Source: Curtobacterium ammoniigenes NBRC 101786
Lineage (GTDB): Bacteria > Actinomycetota > Actinomycetes > Actinomycetales > Microbacteriaceae
Reading direction: 5' to 3'
DNA length: 64,000 bases
Assembly: GCF_001571045.1 (NCBI RefSeq)
Contig: NZ_BCSV01000001.1
Span: 248,001 to 312,000 of the forward strand
Shown here: positions 11,255 to 19,419 of the stretch, one piece after another
Layout: every line of letters starts with the position of its first letter
Numbering within the stretch: the first letter of the stretch is position 1
Position numbers and translations under genes: made by a program
The notes under the pieces: generated by a model
Databases searched by the model: none
Told to the model about the DNA's origin: nothing
The model's input: the letters and a program-made list of their open reading frames with translations, nothing else

Positions 11255-11266
11255 TAGCGTAGAACC
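11255..11266 (+). promoter_or_regulatory. Leaderless promoter of ftsB-like gene
   Basis: TAGCGT at 11255-11260 ends six bases before the ATG at 11267, so the transcript would begin at or next to the start codon. No Shine-Dalgarno is visible. Confidence 0.55.
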
Positions 11267-11896
11267 ATGACGAACGAGAAGCCGCGCGTTCGCCGGATCC
11301 CCGTAGCGATTCCGACCGCAGAGCGCGTCTCGCTGCCGTGGTTCCGGAACCTGCGTTTCTCCGGATTCAGCGCACTGATGCTCGGCATCATCGTGCTCTT
11401 CGTCGTCGTCCTCGCACCCTCGCTGCGGACGCTCATTCAGCAGCAGGAGCAGATCGCGCAGAAGCGTGAGCAGGTCGCCGCCGCGAAGGCGGATGTCGCG
11501 ACGAAGACGGCCGATGTTGCTCGATGGAGCGACCCCGCGTACATCGAGACGCAGGCGCGCGACCGACTGCTCTACGTCTACCCGGGCGAGGAGAGCTACC
11601 TGGTGATGGGCGCCTCCGGTTCGAGTGGCTCGGCCGCGCACGCGCCGGTCACCGACGCGGGCACACCGGTCAGCGCAACGGTGCAGACGCCACACGTCGA
11701 CTGGGTCTCCGGGATGCTCTCGAGCGTTCTGACGGCGGGCCTGTCCACCAAGACCGCGAACCAGTTGCAGAGCCCCGCAAGCGGCACCGGGGCGACCCAG
11801 GGCAAGACCGTTCCCGGCACCGCGCCGAGCGCCGGCACCGCGCCGAGCGCCGGCACCGTGCCGAGCGCCGGCAGCACCCCGAGCGCCGGCGGTTAG
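11267..11896 (+). CDS. ftsB: FtsB/DivIC-like septum formation initiator
   Basis: FtsB-type proteins join FtsL and FtsQ in the divisome. The 209-residue product has a cytoplasmic Arg-rich start, one transmembrane helix (about residues 37-55), then a coiled coil with Gln/Glu/Ala heptads (55-95) and the conserved RDRLLYVYPGEESY segment that defines the family. The C-terminal 100 residues are a Ser/Thr/Ala/Pro/Gly-rich extracytoplasmic tail ending in four PSAG repeats. Position between eno and DUF501 supports the call. Confidence 0.88.
   Translation: MTNEKPRVRRIPVAIPTAERVSLPWFRNLRFSGFSALMLGIIVLFVVVLAPSLRTLIQQQEQIAQKREQVAAAKADVATKTADVARWSDPAYIETQARDRLLYVYPGEESYLVMGASGSSGSAAHAPVTDAGTPVSATVQTPHVDWVSGMLSSVLTAGLSTKTANQLQSPASGTGATQGKTVPGTAPSAGTAPSAGTVPSAGSTPSAGG
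11817..11893 (+). repeat. Four tandem 15-18-bp units encoding PSAG(T/S)
   Basis: The 3' end of the ftsB-like gene contains four copies of a CCGAGCGCCGGC-containing unit. They encode PSAGTA, PSAGTV, PSAGST and PSAGG. Copy number could change without breaking the frame. Confidence 0.8.
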
Positions 11897-11987
11897 CGGT
11901 ACCTGAGGAGTGCCTGTGCGGGAGCGCAGCACAACCGGATCGGTGCCGGTGGGGCAAGGACAACGGCCCCGTTAGGATCGTCGACTG

Positions 11988-12515
11988 ATGACCACCCCGC
12001 CCTTCGAGCCCGCCAGCGACGCCGATATCGCCACTGTCTCCGAGCAGCTCGGTCGCCCCGCCCGCGACGTCATCGGCATTCCCGCGCGGTGCGCCTGCGG
12101 TGCGCCGACGGTCGTCGCAACGCAGCCACGACTCGGCAACGGGACTCCGTTCCCGACGCTGTACTACCTCACCCATCCCGCTGCGACCGCCGCCGTGTCG
12201 AGGCTGGAGGCGGACGGAACGATGGCGGGATACGCGTCACTGCTCGACGAGGACCCTGCGATTGCTTCCGCCTATCGTGCCGCGCACCTCGCTTATCTGT
12301 CGGACCGTGAGTCGATTGCATTCGTTCCCGAAATCCACGGTATCTCCGCGGGCGGAATGCCCAACCGCGTCAAATGTCTGCACGCGCTCGTCGGCCATGC
12401 GCTTGCTGCCGGACCCGGCGTGAACCCCATCGGCGACCGAGCACTCGCCGAAAGCGGATGGTCGCCCGAGCGCTGCGAATGCCGACCGGCAAGCGGAAGC
12501 ACGGCTGCCCACTGA
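11988..12515 (+). CDS. DUF501 domain protein
   Basis: This is the uncharacterised actinobacterial family found beside ftsB and eno. The 175-residue product shows the family features: an early IPARCACGAP segment, then GTPFPTLYYLTHP, LEADGTMAGY and a conserved GMPNRVKCLHALVGH near residue 125. The His and Cys residues could bind metal, but no function is established. TAGGAT at 11973-11978 lies nine bases before the ATG, so it probably has its own near-leaderless promoter. Confidence 0.88.
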   Translation: MTTPPFEPASDADIATVSEQLGRPARDVIGIPARCACGAPTVVATQPRLGNGTPFPTLYYLTHPAATAAVSRLEADGTMAGYASLLDEDPAIASAYRAAHLAYLSDRESIAFVPEIHGISAGGMPNRVKCLHALVGHALAAGPGVNPIGDRALAESGWSPERCECRPASGSTAAH

Positions 12516-12578
12516 GCCGGTGAAGCGGTCAGTACGTCATGTTCGGCCGACAATGAGTGGATCGGTCCGAGCCGACCC

Positions 12579-12584
12579 TAGAAT
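12579..12584 (+). promoter_or_regulatory. -10 element upstream of ndh
   Basis: TAGAAT matches the -10 consensus well. Initiation near 12591 gives a leader of about 78 nt. A second AT-rich hexamer, TAAGTT, lies at 12626-12631. Confidence 0.4.
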
Positions 12585-12668
12585 CACGATGGGACATCGA
12601 CGTCAGGGTCGGCGGTGGGAGCGAGTAAGTTATTTCGCGGCAACCCCACCCCAAGGAGACATTGACCC

Positions 12669-14303
12669 GTGCCAAAGATCCTGATCGTCGGCGGCGGTTA
12701 CGCCGGTTTTTACACCGCTTGGAAGCTCGAGAAATGGCTTCGTGACGGTGAAGCAGAAGTCGTCATGGTCGACCCGCTGCCGTACATGACCTACCAGCCG
12801 TTCCTGCCAGAGGTCGCAGCCGGATCGATCGAGCCGCGGCACGCAATCGTCGCCCACCGTCGCCACCTCAAGCGCACGACCGTGGTGACCGCCAAGGTGA
12901 CGGCCGTCAACCACGCGACGAAGACCGCGACGATCACACCCCCCGTCGGCGAGCCGTGGGAGGAAGAGTACGACACGATCGTGATGACGGCCGGGGCGGT
13001 CTCCCGGACCTTCCCGATCCCCGGCGTCGCCGACGAGGCGATCGGCCTGAAGACCATCGAGGAAGCTGCAGCGATTCGCGACCGGATGCTCGTGAACTTC
13101 GCCAAAGCCGCGAACGTCCCGGCGGGCCCCGAGCGCGACCGTCTGCTCACCGTCGTCGTCGTCGGCGGCGGATTCGCCGGCATCGAGATCTTCGCCGAGC
13201 TGCGCTCATTCGCGTCGGACCTCCTGCGCCGCTACCCGGAACTGTCCTTCGACGACACCCACTTCCACCTCGTTGAGGCAATGGGCCGGATCATGCCGGA
13301 GGTTTCACTCGAAACGAGCTACTGGGTGCTCAAGAACCTGGCGGAGCGCGGCGCAGAGGTGCACCTCGAAACGCAGCTCGCGTCCGCCGAGAACGGCGTC
13401 TGCGTGCTCAAGCCCAACGAGGGCGAGCAGCAGGTCATCGAATCCGACCTCATCATCTGGACTGCCGGTGTCATGGCGAACCCGATGGTCAAGGGCACGG
13501 ACTTCCCGCTCGAGCCGCGCGGGCGCATCCGCGTGCAGCCCGACCTCCGCATCGTCGACGACAACGGCGTGATCGACGGCGCGTGGGCCTGCGGCGACGT
13601 GGCAGCAGTCCCCGACCTCACCGGTGGCGGCGTCGGAGGCATGTGCGTGCCGAACGCGCAGCACGCGGTCCGGCAGGCGAAGCGTCTTGCGTCCAACATC
13701 GTGGCGCAGATTCGTGGCGAACAGCTCGTCGACTACAAGCACGAGAACCTCGGCGCTGTCGCCGGCCTCGGTATCGGGATCGGCGTGTTCCAATCGGGGA
13801 AGTTCGCGATGAAGGGCTTCCTCGCCTGGGGCGCGCACCGCGGCTATCACGGTCTCGCGATGCCATCGTGGGAGCGGAAGTGGCGCGTATTCGGCGACTG
13901 GATGGGCGGATTCTTCCTCGGCCGCGACATCGCCTCACTCGACCACCGCGAGACTCCACGCGCGGCGTTCGAGGAGTTCGCCTCCCGCCCGAAGCCAGCC
14001 GAGCCGGCCGCTGCACCGCAACCCGAGGTCGCGAAGCCAGCAGGCGCGGCAGGTCCCGCGTATGCGACCCCCGCCGACGACGTCTCGAAGGCTGACGCGC
14101 CGACGAGCGCGGCGACCCCTGCTCCGAAGCGAACGACGACTCGGAAGCCCGCAGCCAAGCGGCCCGCGCGCAGCACCGCGGCAACGGCGGACGCACCCGC
14201 GGCAAACGCCGACGCGGCGTCTGCTGGAGCAGCGCCGACCAGCCAGGCTGACACCGAAGCCCCGGAGGCCGTGAGCGCCACGGCGAGCACCACGGCTGAA
14301 TAG
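12669..14303 (+). CDS. ndh: Type II NADH dehydrogenase (NDH-2)
   Basis: It is a membrane-associated flavoenzyme that passes electrons from NADH to quinone without pumping protons. The FAD-binding Rossmann motif ILIVGGGYAGF opens the protein. The NAD-binding fold VVVVGGGFAGIE lies near residue 160. The conserved ACGDVAAVP ... VPNAQHAVRQ is near 305-340. Residues after about 440 form an unusual Ala/Pro/Thr/Lys-rich tail of roughly 100 residues with KRTTTRKPAAKRPAR. The GTG start has AAGGAG about ten bases upstream. A terminator hairpin and a tRNA gene follow. Confidence 0.93.
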   Translation: MPKILIVGGGYAGFYTAWKLEKWLRDGEAEVVMVDPLPYMTYQPFLPEVAAGSIEPRHAIVAHRRHLKRTTVVTAKVTAVNHATKTATITPPVGEPWEEEYDTIVMTAGAVSRTFPIPGVADEAIGLKTIEEAAAIRDRMLVNFAKAANVPAGPERDRLLTVVVVGGGFAGIEIFAELRSFASDLLRRYPELSFDDTHFHLVEAMGRIMPEVSLETSYWVLKNLAERGAEVHLETQLASAENGVCVLKPNEGEQQVIESDLIIWTAGVMANPMVKGTDFPLEPRGRIRVQPDLRIVDDNGVIDGAWACGDVAAVPDLTGGGVGGMCVPNAQHAVRQAKRLASNIVAQIRGEQLVDYKHENLGAVAGLGIGIGVFQSGKFAMKGFLAWGAHRGYHGLAMPSWERKWRVFGDWMGGFFLGRDIASLDHRETPRAAFEEFASRPKPAEPAAAPQPEVAKPAGAAGPAYATPADDVSKADAPTSAATPAPKRTTTRKPAAKRPARSTAATADAPAANADAASAGAAPTSQADTEAPEAVSATASTTAE

Positions 14304-14315
14304 GATCCCCCTGCA

Positions 14316-14352
14316 GGAGGCGACCGGTTGTCGACGACGACTGGTCGCCTCC
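14316..14352 (+). terminator. 13-bp hairpin after ndh
   Basis: GGAGGCGACCGGT (14316-14328) pairs with ACTGGTCGCCTCC (14340-14352) with one G-T wobble. It lies between ndh and the tRNA gene. Confidence 0.7.
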
Positions 14353-14367
14353 CGTGTTCCATGGCCC

Positions 14368-14441
14368 GCCCCCGTGGCCCAATCGGTAGAGGCATGCGAC
14401 TTAAAATCGCCGAGCTGAGGGTTCGAGTCCCTCCGGGGGCA
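14368..14441 (+). tRNA. tRNA with anticodon TAA (Leu by the code), short variable loop
   Basis: The acceptor stem GCCCCCG/CGGGGGC is a perfect 7 bp. The D-arm begins GCCC and its loop contains CGGTAGA. The anticodon loop CTTAAAA at 14400-14406 gives anticodon TAA. The T-arm GAGGG-TTCGAGT-CCCTC is perfect, the discriminator is A and no CCA is encoded. The variable region is only about five bases (14412-14416), a class I shape, whereas leucine tRNAs normally carry a long variable arm. The bottom anticodon pair is a T-C mismatch. It is clearly a tRNA; the amino acid is the uncertain part. Confidence 0.85.
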
Positions 14442-14522
14442 CACGCGTATGCAGTGCGGTGCGCAATCGGTGCGGCCGGGCACGCGAGTTTTCGTTCCGA
14501 CACTGTCTAGGGTGATACGGAA

Positions 14523-15914
14523 ATGAAGATCGACCGACGCAACACACGTCCGCTGTCCTGGATCGAGATCGCTGTGATGACCGCGGTCGCGGTCGGGCTG
14601 ACGATCGGCAGCATGCTGCACCACCTCCCGTGCACGGTGCTTCCGGGACCGGGGGTCGCACGCATCACGCAGTTGTCCCAGTGGGGATGCGCCAGCGACG
14701 TCGGCGGCATGTTCACCATCCATGACTACGCGGCCCATGTGTTCCCGTACGTCTCGCCGCACGCGGATGCGAGCGGCCTCCCGCTCGGGACACCGGAATA
14801 TCCGACACTGACGGCGATCTGGATCTGGCTCACCGGCCTCCCCGTCGTGTCCGCGCACGGCTTCGTGATCGTCACCGCGCTCACGTTCCTGCCGCTCGTC
14901 GCACTGGCGACCATCATGCTCGCGCGCGTCGCGGGCCGACGCGCCTGGATCTTCGCAGCGACGCCTCCGCTGTATCTCTATGCATTGCTCAACTGGGACG
15001 TCATCCCGGTGTTCTTCGTCTCGGCAGCGCTTTTTGTGGAGCTCGGGCTCCGCGACCGCATTCCACCGTGGGTCCGTGCGTTGATCGCGGGTGCGCTGCT
15101 TGGCATCGGAGGTGCGTTCAAGCTATATCCGGCGCTGTTCGTCTGTCCGCTCGTGCTCGCATACCTCATCGAGGCAGGCGTCCCGCTTGCTCGCCGCGTG
15201 CGCGACGCAGCCGTTGTCGCGGGCTCTGCCGTCGCCGTCTTGCTCGCTGCGAACGTTCCGTTCCTCGTCATCAACGCCGCGGGGTGGTGGAGCGTGATCC
15301 GATTCCAGGCGAGCCGCCCCATCGAGCCGGACACCCTGTCGGTCTGGTACTACGCACTCCTGCCGTGGTCGGCGCAGGCCACGCCGTCGGTCGAGCACAC
15401 GCTCAACCGGATGGCGCAGGTGGCGACCGCGCTGGGCCTCCTGACCGTCGTCGTGATCGGACTCGTGATTGGAATCCGACGCCGCCAAATGCCGTGGGTG
15501 CAGACTGCCGCGGCCATGATCTGCATCTACATGGTGTGCAACAAGGTGGACTCGCCGCAGTACACCCTGTGGCTGCTGCCGTTCTTCGTGGTGGTGCGGC
15601 TGCGGATTGGTTGGATCATCGCCTACCTGGGCGTCGACCTCGCGACATTCGTTGGCTACTTCCGGGACATCTACTACAACTCGATCGGTCACACGGAAGC
15701 GACGTGGGCGCACTTCCTGCTCTACGCGGGGATTGCAGGACACATCGTCCTCCTGCCGATCATTGCCGGCGTGTGCCTCGCGAGTGGCGTCGCCCGGCCG
15801 CGCGCCGTGACGGATAGGTCGGTCGACGATCCGGAGGCGCCCGCTCACCTCCCCGAGGCATCCGCCGACGTTCCTGAGCGTGCTCCCGGTGAACTGGCAG
15901 CACCATTGGCGTAA
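14523..15914 (+). CDS. GT-C type polyprenol-phosphate glycosyltransferase (DUF2029/GT87-like)
   Basis: This is an integral membrane protein of 463 residues with about ten hydrophobic segments. An early acidic motif after the first helix sits in a segment reading TIHDYAAHVFPY, and LGTPEYPTLTA follows. GGAFKLYPALF lies in the middle, typical of actinobacterial mannosyl- or arabinosyltransferases that use lipid-linked sugars outside the membrane. The exact sugar and acceptor cannot be told. The ATG at 14523 is preceded by TAGGGTGAT, which could serve as -10 or as ribosome binding site. Confidence 0.7.
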   Translation: MKIDRRNTRPLSWIEIAVMTAVAVGLTIGSMLHHLPCTVLPGPGVARITQLSQWGCASDVGGMFTIHDYAAHVFPYVSPHADASGLPLGTPEYPTLTAIWIWLTGLPVVSAHGFVIVTALTFLPLVALATIMLARVAGRRAWIFAATPPLYLYALLNWDVIPVFFVSAALFVELGLRDRIPPWVRALIAGALLGIGGAFKLYPALFVCPLVLAYLIEAGVPLARRVRDAAVVAGSAVAVLLAANVPFLVINAAGWWSVIRFQASRPIEPDTLSVWYYALLPWSAQATPSVEHTLNRMAQVATALGLLTVVVIGLVIGIRRRQMPWVQTAAAMICIYMVCNKVDSPQYTLWLLPFFVVVRLRIGWIIAYLGVDLATFVGYFRDIYYNSIGHTEATWAHFLLYAGIAGHIVLLPIIAGVCLASGVARPRAVTDRSVDDPEAPAHLPEASADVPERAPGELAAPLA

Positions 15915-15984
15915 ACCGTTGGCAATACTGCGGCGGTTCGACGCGAACGACCGCTGAGGACGGCGAGGCGGAGGTGATACGCCG

Positions 15985-16734
15985 ATGGATGCTGACCCGA
16001 CGGCTCACGATGAGCCGTGCATCCTCGTCGACGATGTTCCCGACTCGGGCGCATGGGTGACCGTCGCTGACGTGGGGGAGGAGATCGCGCTCCTCCCGAC
16101 GAATCGGCGCGCAACGCCCCATGCCCCGTCGCTCTCCGTCGACGAACGCGCGTTCCGCCAGGTCGCCCGCGAGCTGGTGGGCGACGCGCCGCTCGAACTC
16201 TCGGTGGAGCAGGCGCCGCGCGACGCACCCGCCGTGCGGTTCTGGCGGACATTCGCGAGCTATGTCCGAGCCTCCGACTCCGAGGACGGCCCGACGTTTG
16301 CCGTCCCCGTGGTTCAGCGCACTCGGTTCGATGCGTTCGTCGCCGCGGTGCTCGCAGTGTTCCCCGTCGTCGCGCTCCGCGAGGAGGGGGAGGACCCCGA
16401 CGGTGTCCTCCCGGCGGCGCTACGTCGTGCAATGCGGTTCATCGATGTGCACGCGCAGGACGGGGTGAACGTCGAGGCGATCGCCGAGGCATCCGGTCTC
16501 AGTGTTCGCGGCCTTCAGGCCGCCTTCCGACGAAGCCTCGACCGCACGCCCCTCGAACAGCTCCGCCTGGTGCGGTTGCAGCACGCGCACGACGATCTCG
16601 TCCGCGGCGACCCGATCGACGGAACGACGATCGAGGCGATCGCCGCCCGATGGGGATTCTCGTCGAGCGGCCGGTTCGCCGCCGCATACCGGCGAGAGTT
16701 CGGGGTCTTGCCGAGCGCGACGCTTCGGCGCTAG
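15985..16734 (+). CDS. AraC-family transcriptional regulator
   Basis: The 249-residue protein carries a C-terminal AraC/XylS DNA-binding domain (about 145-249). It has two helix-turn-helix units: VEAIAEASGLSVRGLQAAFRR, and IEAIAARWGFSSSGRFAAAYR followed by the REFG(V)LPS ending typical of the family. The N-terminal half has no ligand fold I recognise. The start is supported by GGAGGTGAT at 15970-15978, an almost full complement of the 16S tail, six bases before the ATG. It is convergent with the acyl-CoA synthetase gene. Its target is unknown. Confidence 0.85.
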   Translation: MDADPTAHDEPCILVDDVPDSGAWVTVADVGEEIALLPTNRRATPHAPSLSVDERAFRQVARELVGDAPLELSVEQAPRDAPAVRFWRTFASYVRASDSEDGPTFAVPVVQRTRFDAFVAAVLAVFPVVALREEGEDPDGVLPAALRRAMRFIDVHAQDGVNVEAIAEASGLSVRGLQAAFRRSLDRTPLEQLRLVRLQHAHDDLVRGDPIDGTTIEAIAARWGFSSSGRFAAAYRREFGVLPSATLRR

Positions 16735-16797
16735 GTGCCGGTTGCGAGCGAGAGTACCGCGCGACGGCTGCCCGCCCGTCTCGTGGCCTGCCCCCGA

Positions 16798-18540
16798 TCA
16801 GGGTGCGATGAAGCGACCCGTCTCGTGGTCGGAGGCTGCGCTCGCCTTGGCGAGATAGTGCACCTTCTTCCCCGTGGCGTTGTAGGGGATGCTGTCGACG
16901 AAGCGGTACAGCCTCGGCCGCTTGTAGCGGGCGAGCGCGGGGTGGGATCCGGCGAAGCGATCGAGCTCCGCAGCAGCGGCGGCATCATCCTCGGGAAGGG
17001 AGGTGCGACGGACGACGTAGGCGGCCACGATCTCGCCCCACCGATCGTCAGGAACGCCGACCACGATCGCATCAGCGACGCCGGCGTGTTCCGCGAGAAT
17101 CGCCTCGACCTGGACCGGGTGGACGTTCTCGCCGCCCGAGATGATCATGTCGTCCTTCCGGCCCACGATCGTCACCCGCTCCTGCTCGTCCCACGTTGCG
17201 AGGTCACCGGGGTAGAACCACCCGTCAGCGAACTTCTCGGCCTCGAGATCCGCGTTTCGGTAGGAGTAGCCCGATTTGATCGTGCGGACGGCGAACTCGC
17301 CGATCTCGGTGCCGTCCTTCGCCACGGTGTCGGTCGGATCCGCGAGCCGATCCGTGTAGACACGAACCACCGCGACGTCGTCGTCAGTGGATGCGCGCCC
17401 CGTCGAGCCGGCGCCGTCGGGGAAATCCTCCGGGCGGAGGAACGTGTTCCAGAACGTCTCCGTCGTGCCGTACCCGTTGAAGATGCGCTCCGTGAGCAGC
17501 CGCTGGAACCGCAGCGCGGCCGCCCGGTCGAGGGGCGCACCCATCGTCACGATCCCATGCAGCGACGACAGATCGCGGGGCCGGCGCTCTTGTGCGTCGG
17601 CGAGTTGTACAAGGTTCGTGGGGGCGCCGATGAGAAACGTCAGACGCTCGGACTCGACGAGGTCGAGCACCGTGTCGGCATCGAAGTGTCGGAGTGTCGT
17701 GAGTTCCGCGCCGACGTAGAACACCGGGTTCGGACCGCCCGAATACAGGCCGCCGCGGTGGAAGAGCGGTGACATGTTCAGGGTCTTGTCGAACGGCGTG
17801 AGCGGGAAGTGCATGATGACGTCGTGTGCGCTCAGCACCTCGACAAGGCTGGGCAGCGGCACCGGCTTCGGCCGCCCGGTCGTTCCCGACGTGTACAGGC
17901 GCGTCGTCTCGGCATAGGTCGTTCGCGGGGCGTCGGAGCGGCCCGCAGCAAGCTCGTCGCCGGAGACCGGAGCGGCAGCGAGCGCCTCGGAGAACAGGAC
18001 AGCGCGCTCGATGGTCCCGGCATCGGGTGTGTCTGCGGACGATGCGCTCGCGCCCTGGCTGGTGCCGGCTGCGGCTGGAACGCGCAGCACGTGCTCTGGA
18101 CGATGGTGGGCGATGGTGAGCGCTTCGGCCATGTCGTGTTCGCGGGCAGCGTCGAACACGAGCACCCGGGGCGACGAGTCGTCGATGATGTACGCGACCT
18201 CAGCGGGTGCGAGGCGGAAGTTCGTCGGTGAGAAGATCGCGCCGATCCGGTGACAGGCGAGATAGAGGATCGCGAACTCGGGGGAGTTGAACAGCTCCAC
18301 CATGACCACGCTGTTCTGCTCGACACCGTGACGGAGGAGCCAACCCGCGACGCGATCGACCACCTCGCCGAGTTCCGCATACGTCCAGGATCGGTCGGAC
18401 GCGGGATCGCGGAGCGCGGGGCGGTTCGCGAAGCGGTGGACGTTCCGAGCGAACCCGTTCGCGTAGGTGTACGTGCCTTCGAAGACGGAGCGCAGACGCG
18501 TCTCGTCGTACACGGTGGGGGTGGTCTGAACGTCGGTCAT
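16798..18540 (-). CDS. Acyl-CoA synthetase (AMP-dependent ligase)
   Basis: It activates a carboxylic acid with ATP to an acyl-adenylate and then to the CoA thioester. The 580-residue product has the adenylate-forming signature LYTSGTTGRPKP, YGTTETFWNTF, the hinge region WFYPGDLATWDEQ and GRKDDMIISGGENVHP. The C-terminal catalytic lysine lies in NATGKKVHY. The ATG at 18540 is chosen because the longer frame upstream lacks family similarity. The acid substrate cannot be read from the sequence; a medium- or long-chain fatty acid is the likeliest. Confidence 0.88.
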   Translation of the reverse strand: MTDVQTTPTVYDETRLRSVFEGTYTYANGFARNVHRFANRPALRDPASDRSWTYAELGEVVDRVAGWLLRHGVEQNSVVMVELFNSPEFAILYLACHRIGAIFSPTNFRLAPAEVAYIIDDSSPRVLVFDAAREHDMAEALTIAHHRPEHVLRVPAAAGTSQGASASSADTPDAGTIERAVLFSEALAAAPVSGDELAAGRSDAPRTTYAETTRLYTSGTTGRPKPVPLPSLVEVLSAHDVIMHFPLTPFDKTLNMSPLFHRGGLYSGGPNPVFYVGAELTTLRHFDADTVLDLVESERLTFLIGAPTNLVQLADAQERRPRDLSSLHGIVTMGAPLDRAAALRFQRLLTERIFNGYGTTETFWNTFLRPEDFPDGAGSTGRASTDDDVAVVRVYTDRLADPTDTVAKDGTEIGEFAVRTIKSGYSYRNADLEAEKFADGWFYPGDLATWDEQERVTIVGRKDDMIISGGENVHPVQVEAILAEHAGVADAIVVGVPDDRWGEIVAAYVVRRTSLPEDDAAAAAELDRFAGSHPALARYKRPRLYRFVDSIPYNATGKKVHYLAKASAASDHETGRFIAP

Positions 18541-18722
18541 GGCTGCTCTCGCTCGCGAATTCGGGTTCGATGGGCAGTAGCCGCCAGCGCGACCGTGCAC
18601 CGTCCGTCAGCGTAGCCCGATGGATCGGGTCCCGGGAAAGTCGGAGAGCGCAGCGGGACGCCGGATCGCGCAGGGTTTCGGTGGTTCGGCGACCTCAGGC
18701 CGGGCGTGCAGGGAGTCGCGGT

Positions 18723-18728
18723 TATAGT
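18723..18728 (+). promoter_or_regulatory. -10 element upstream of lemA
   Basis: TATAGT lies about 85 bp before lemA in the 272-bp gap to the divergent acyl-CoA synthetase. No clear -35 is seen. An AAGGAG at 18795-18800 is the ribosome binding site, 12 bases from the ATG. Confidence 0.4.
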
Positions 18729-18812
18729 CGATCCGGGCCTGTCCGCCCGCGCGACGTGGGGCTCACCCTATGTCGGCCCGACGCAAACGACGCAAAGGAG
18801 TACGCACCCGCT

Positions 18813-19391
18813 ATGGACACCGGATTCGTGGCTGCGGTCGTCGCCGGAGTGGTTGTCGCCATTCTCGTTGTCGTCGGGATCGTGTTCTGGATGACTTACC
18901 ACACGGTCGTCGGCCTCCAAGAGCGCGTGGACGCGTCGTGGCGCCAGATCGCCCAGGCGCTGCAGGAGCGGGCGGAGCTTGTGCCGACACTCGTCGACGC
19001 CGTCCAGCCATTCGCGAGTCACGAGAGCGCAGCGCTCCGCGGTATCGACGAGGCGCGCCAAGAGACGCTCACTGCGCCCGACGCCGCTGCCGCATCCGTC
19101 GCCGAAGACCACATGCAGCGCGCGCTGAAGACGGTGTTCACGCTGGCAGAGGGGTATCCGCAACTCCAGACGAGCCAGTCGTTCCTGCAATTGCAGTCCG
19201 AGCTCGCTTCGACCGAGGATCGCCTGCAGTCCGCTCGGCGCCAGTACAACGGCGGCGTGCGCGAACTCAACACTCGCATCAGACGGTTCCCCGGAACGAC
19301 GATCGCGCGGAGCCGCGGCGTCGGCGAAGCGGTGTTCTTCGAGTCGAACGAACGCGCGGCGATCGCCGAACCCCCTCGAGTGCAGTTCTGA
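18813..19391 (+). CDS. lemA: LemA family membrane protein
   Basis: LemA proteins have an N-terminal membrane anchor followed by a helical bundle outside or at the membrane; their role is not established. The 192-residue product shows one transmembrane helix (about residues 5-27). It has the family sequence TYHTVVGLQERVDASWRQIAQALQERAELVPTLV and the later SELASTEDRLQSARRQYN ... LNTRIRRFPG. It stands alone, convergent with the YcaQ-type gene 28 bp away. Confidence 0.9.
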   Translation: MDTGFVAAVVAGVVVAILVVVGIVFWMTYHTVVGLQERVDASWRQIAQALQERAELVPTLVDAVQPFASHESAALRGIDEARQETLTAPDAAAASVAEDHMQRALKTVFTLAEGYPQLQTSQSFLQLQSELASTEDRLQSARRQYNGGVRELNTRIRRFPGTTIARSRGVGEAVFFESNERAAIAEPPRVQF

Positions 19392-19419
19392 GCGCCTGCC
19401 GCCCGCGGACCGGCACCCG

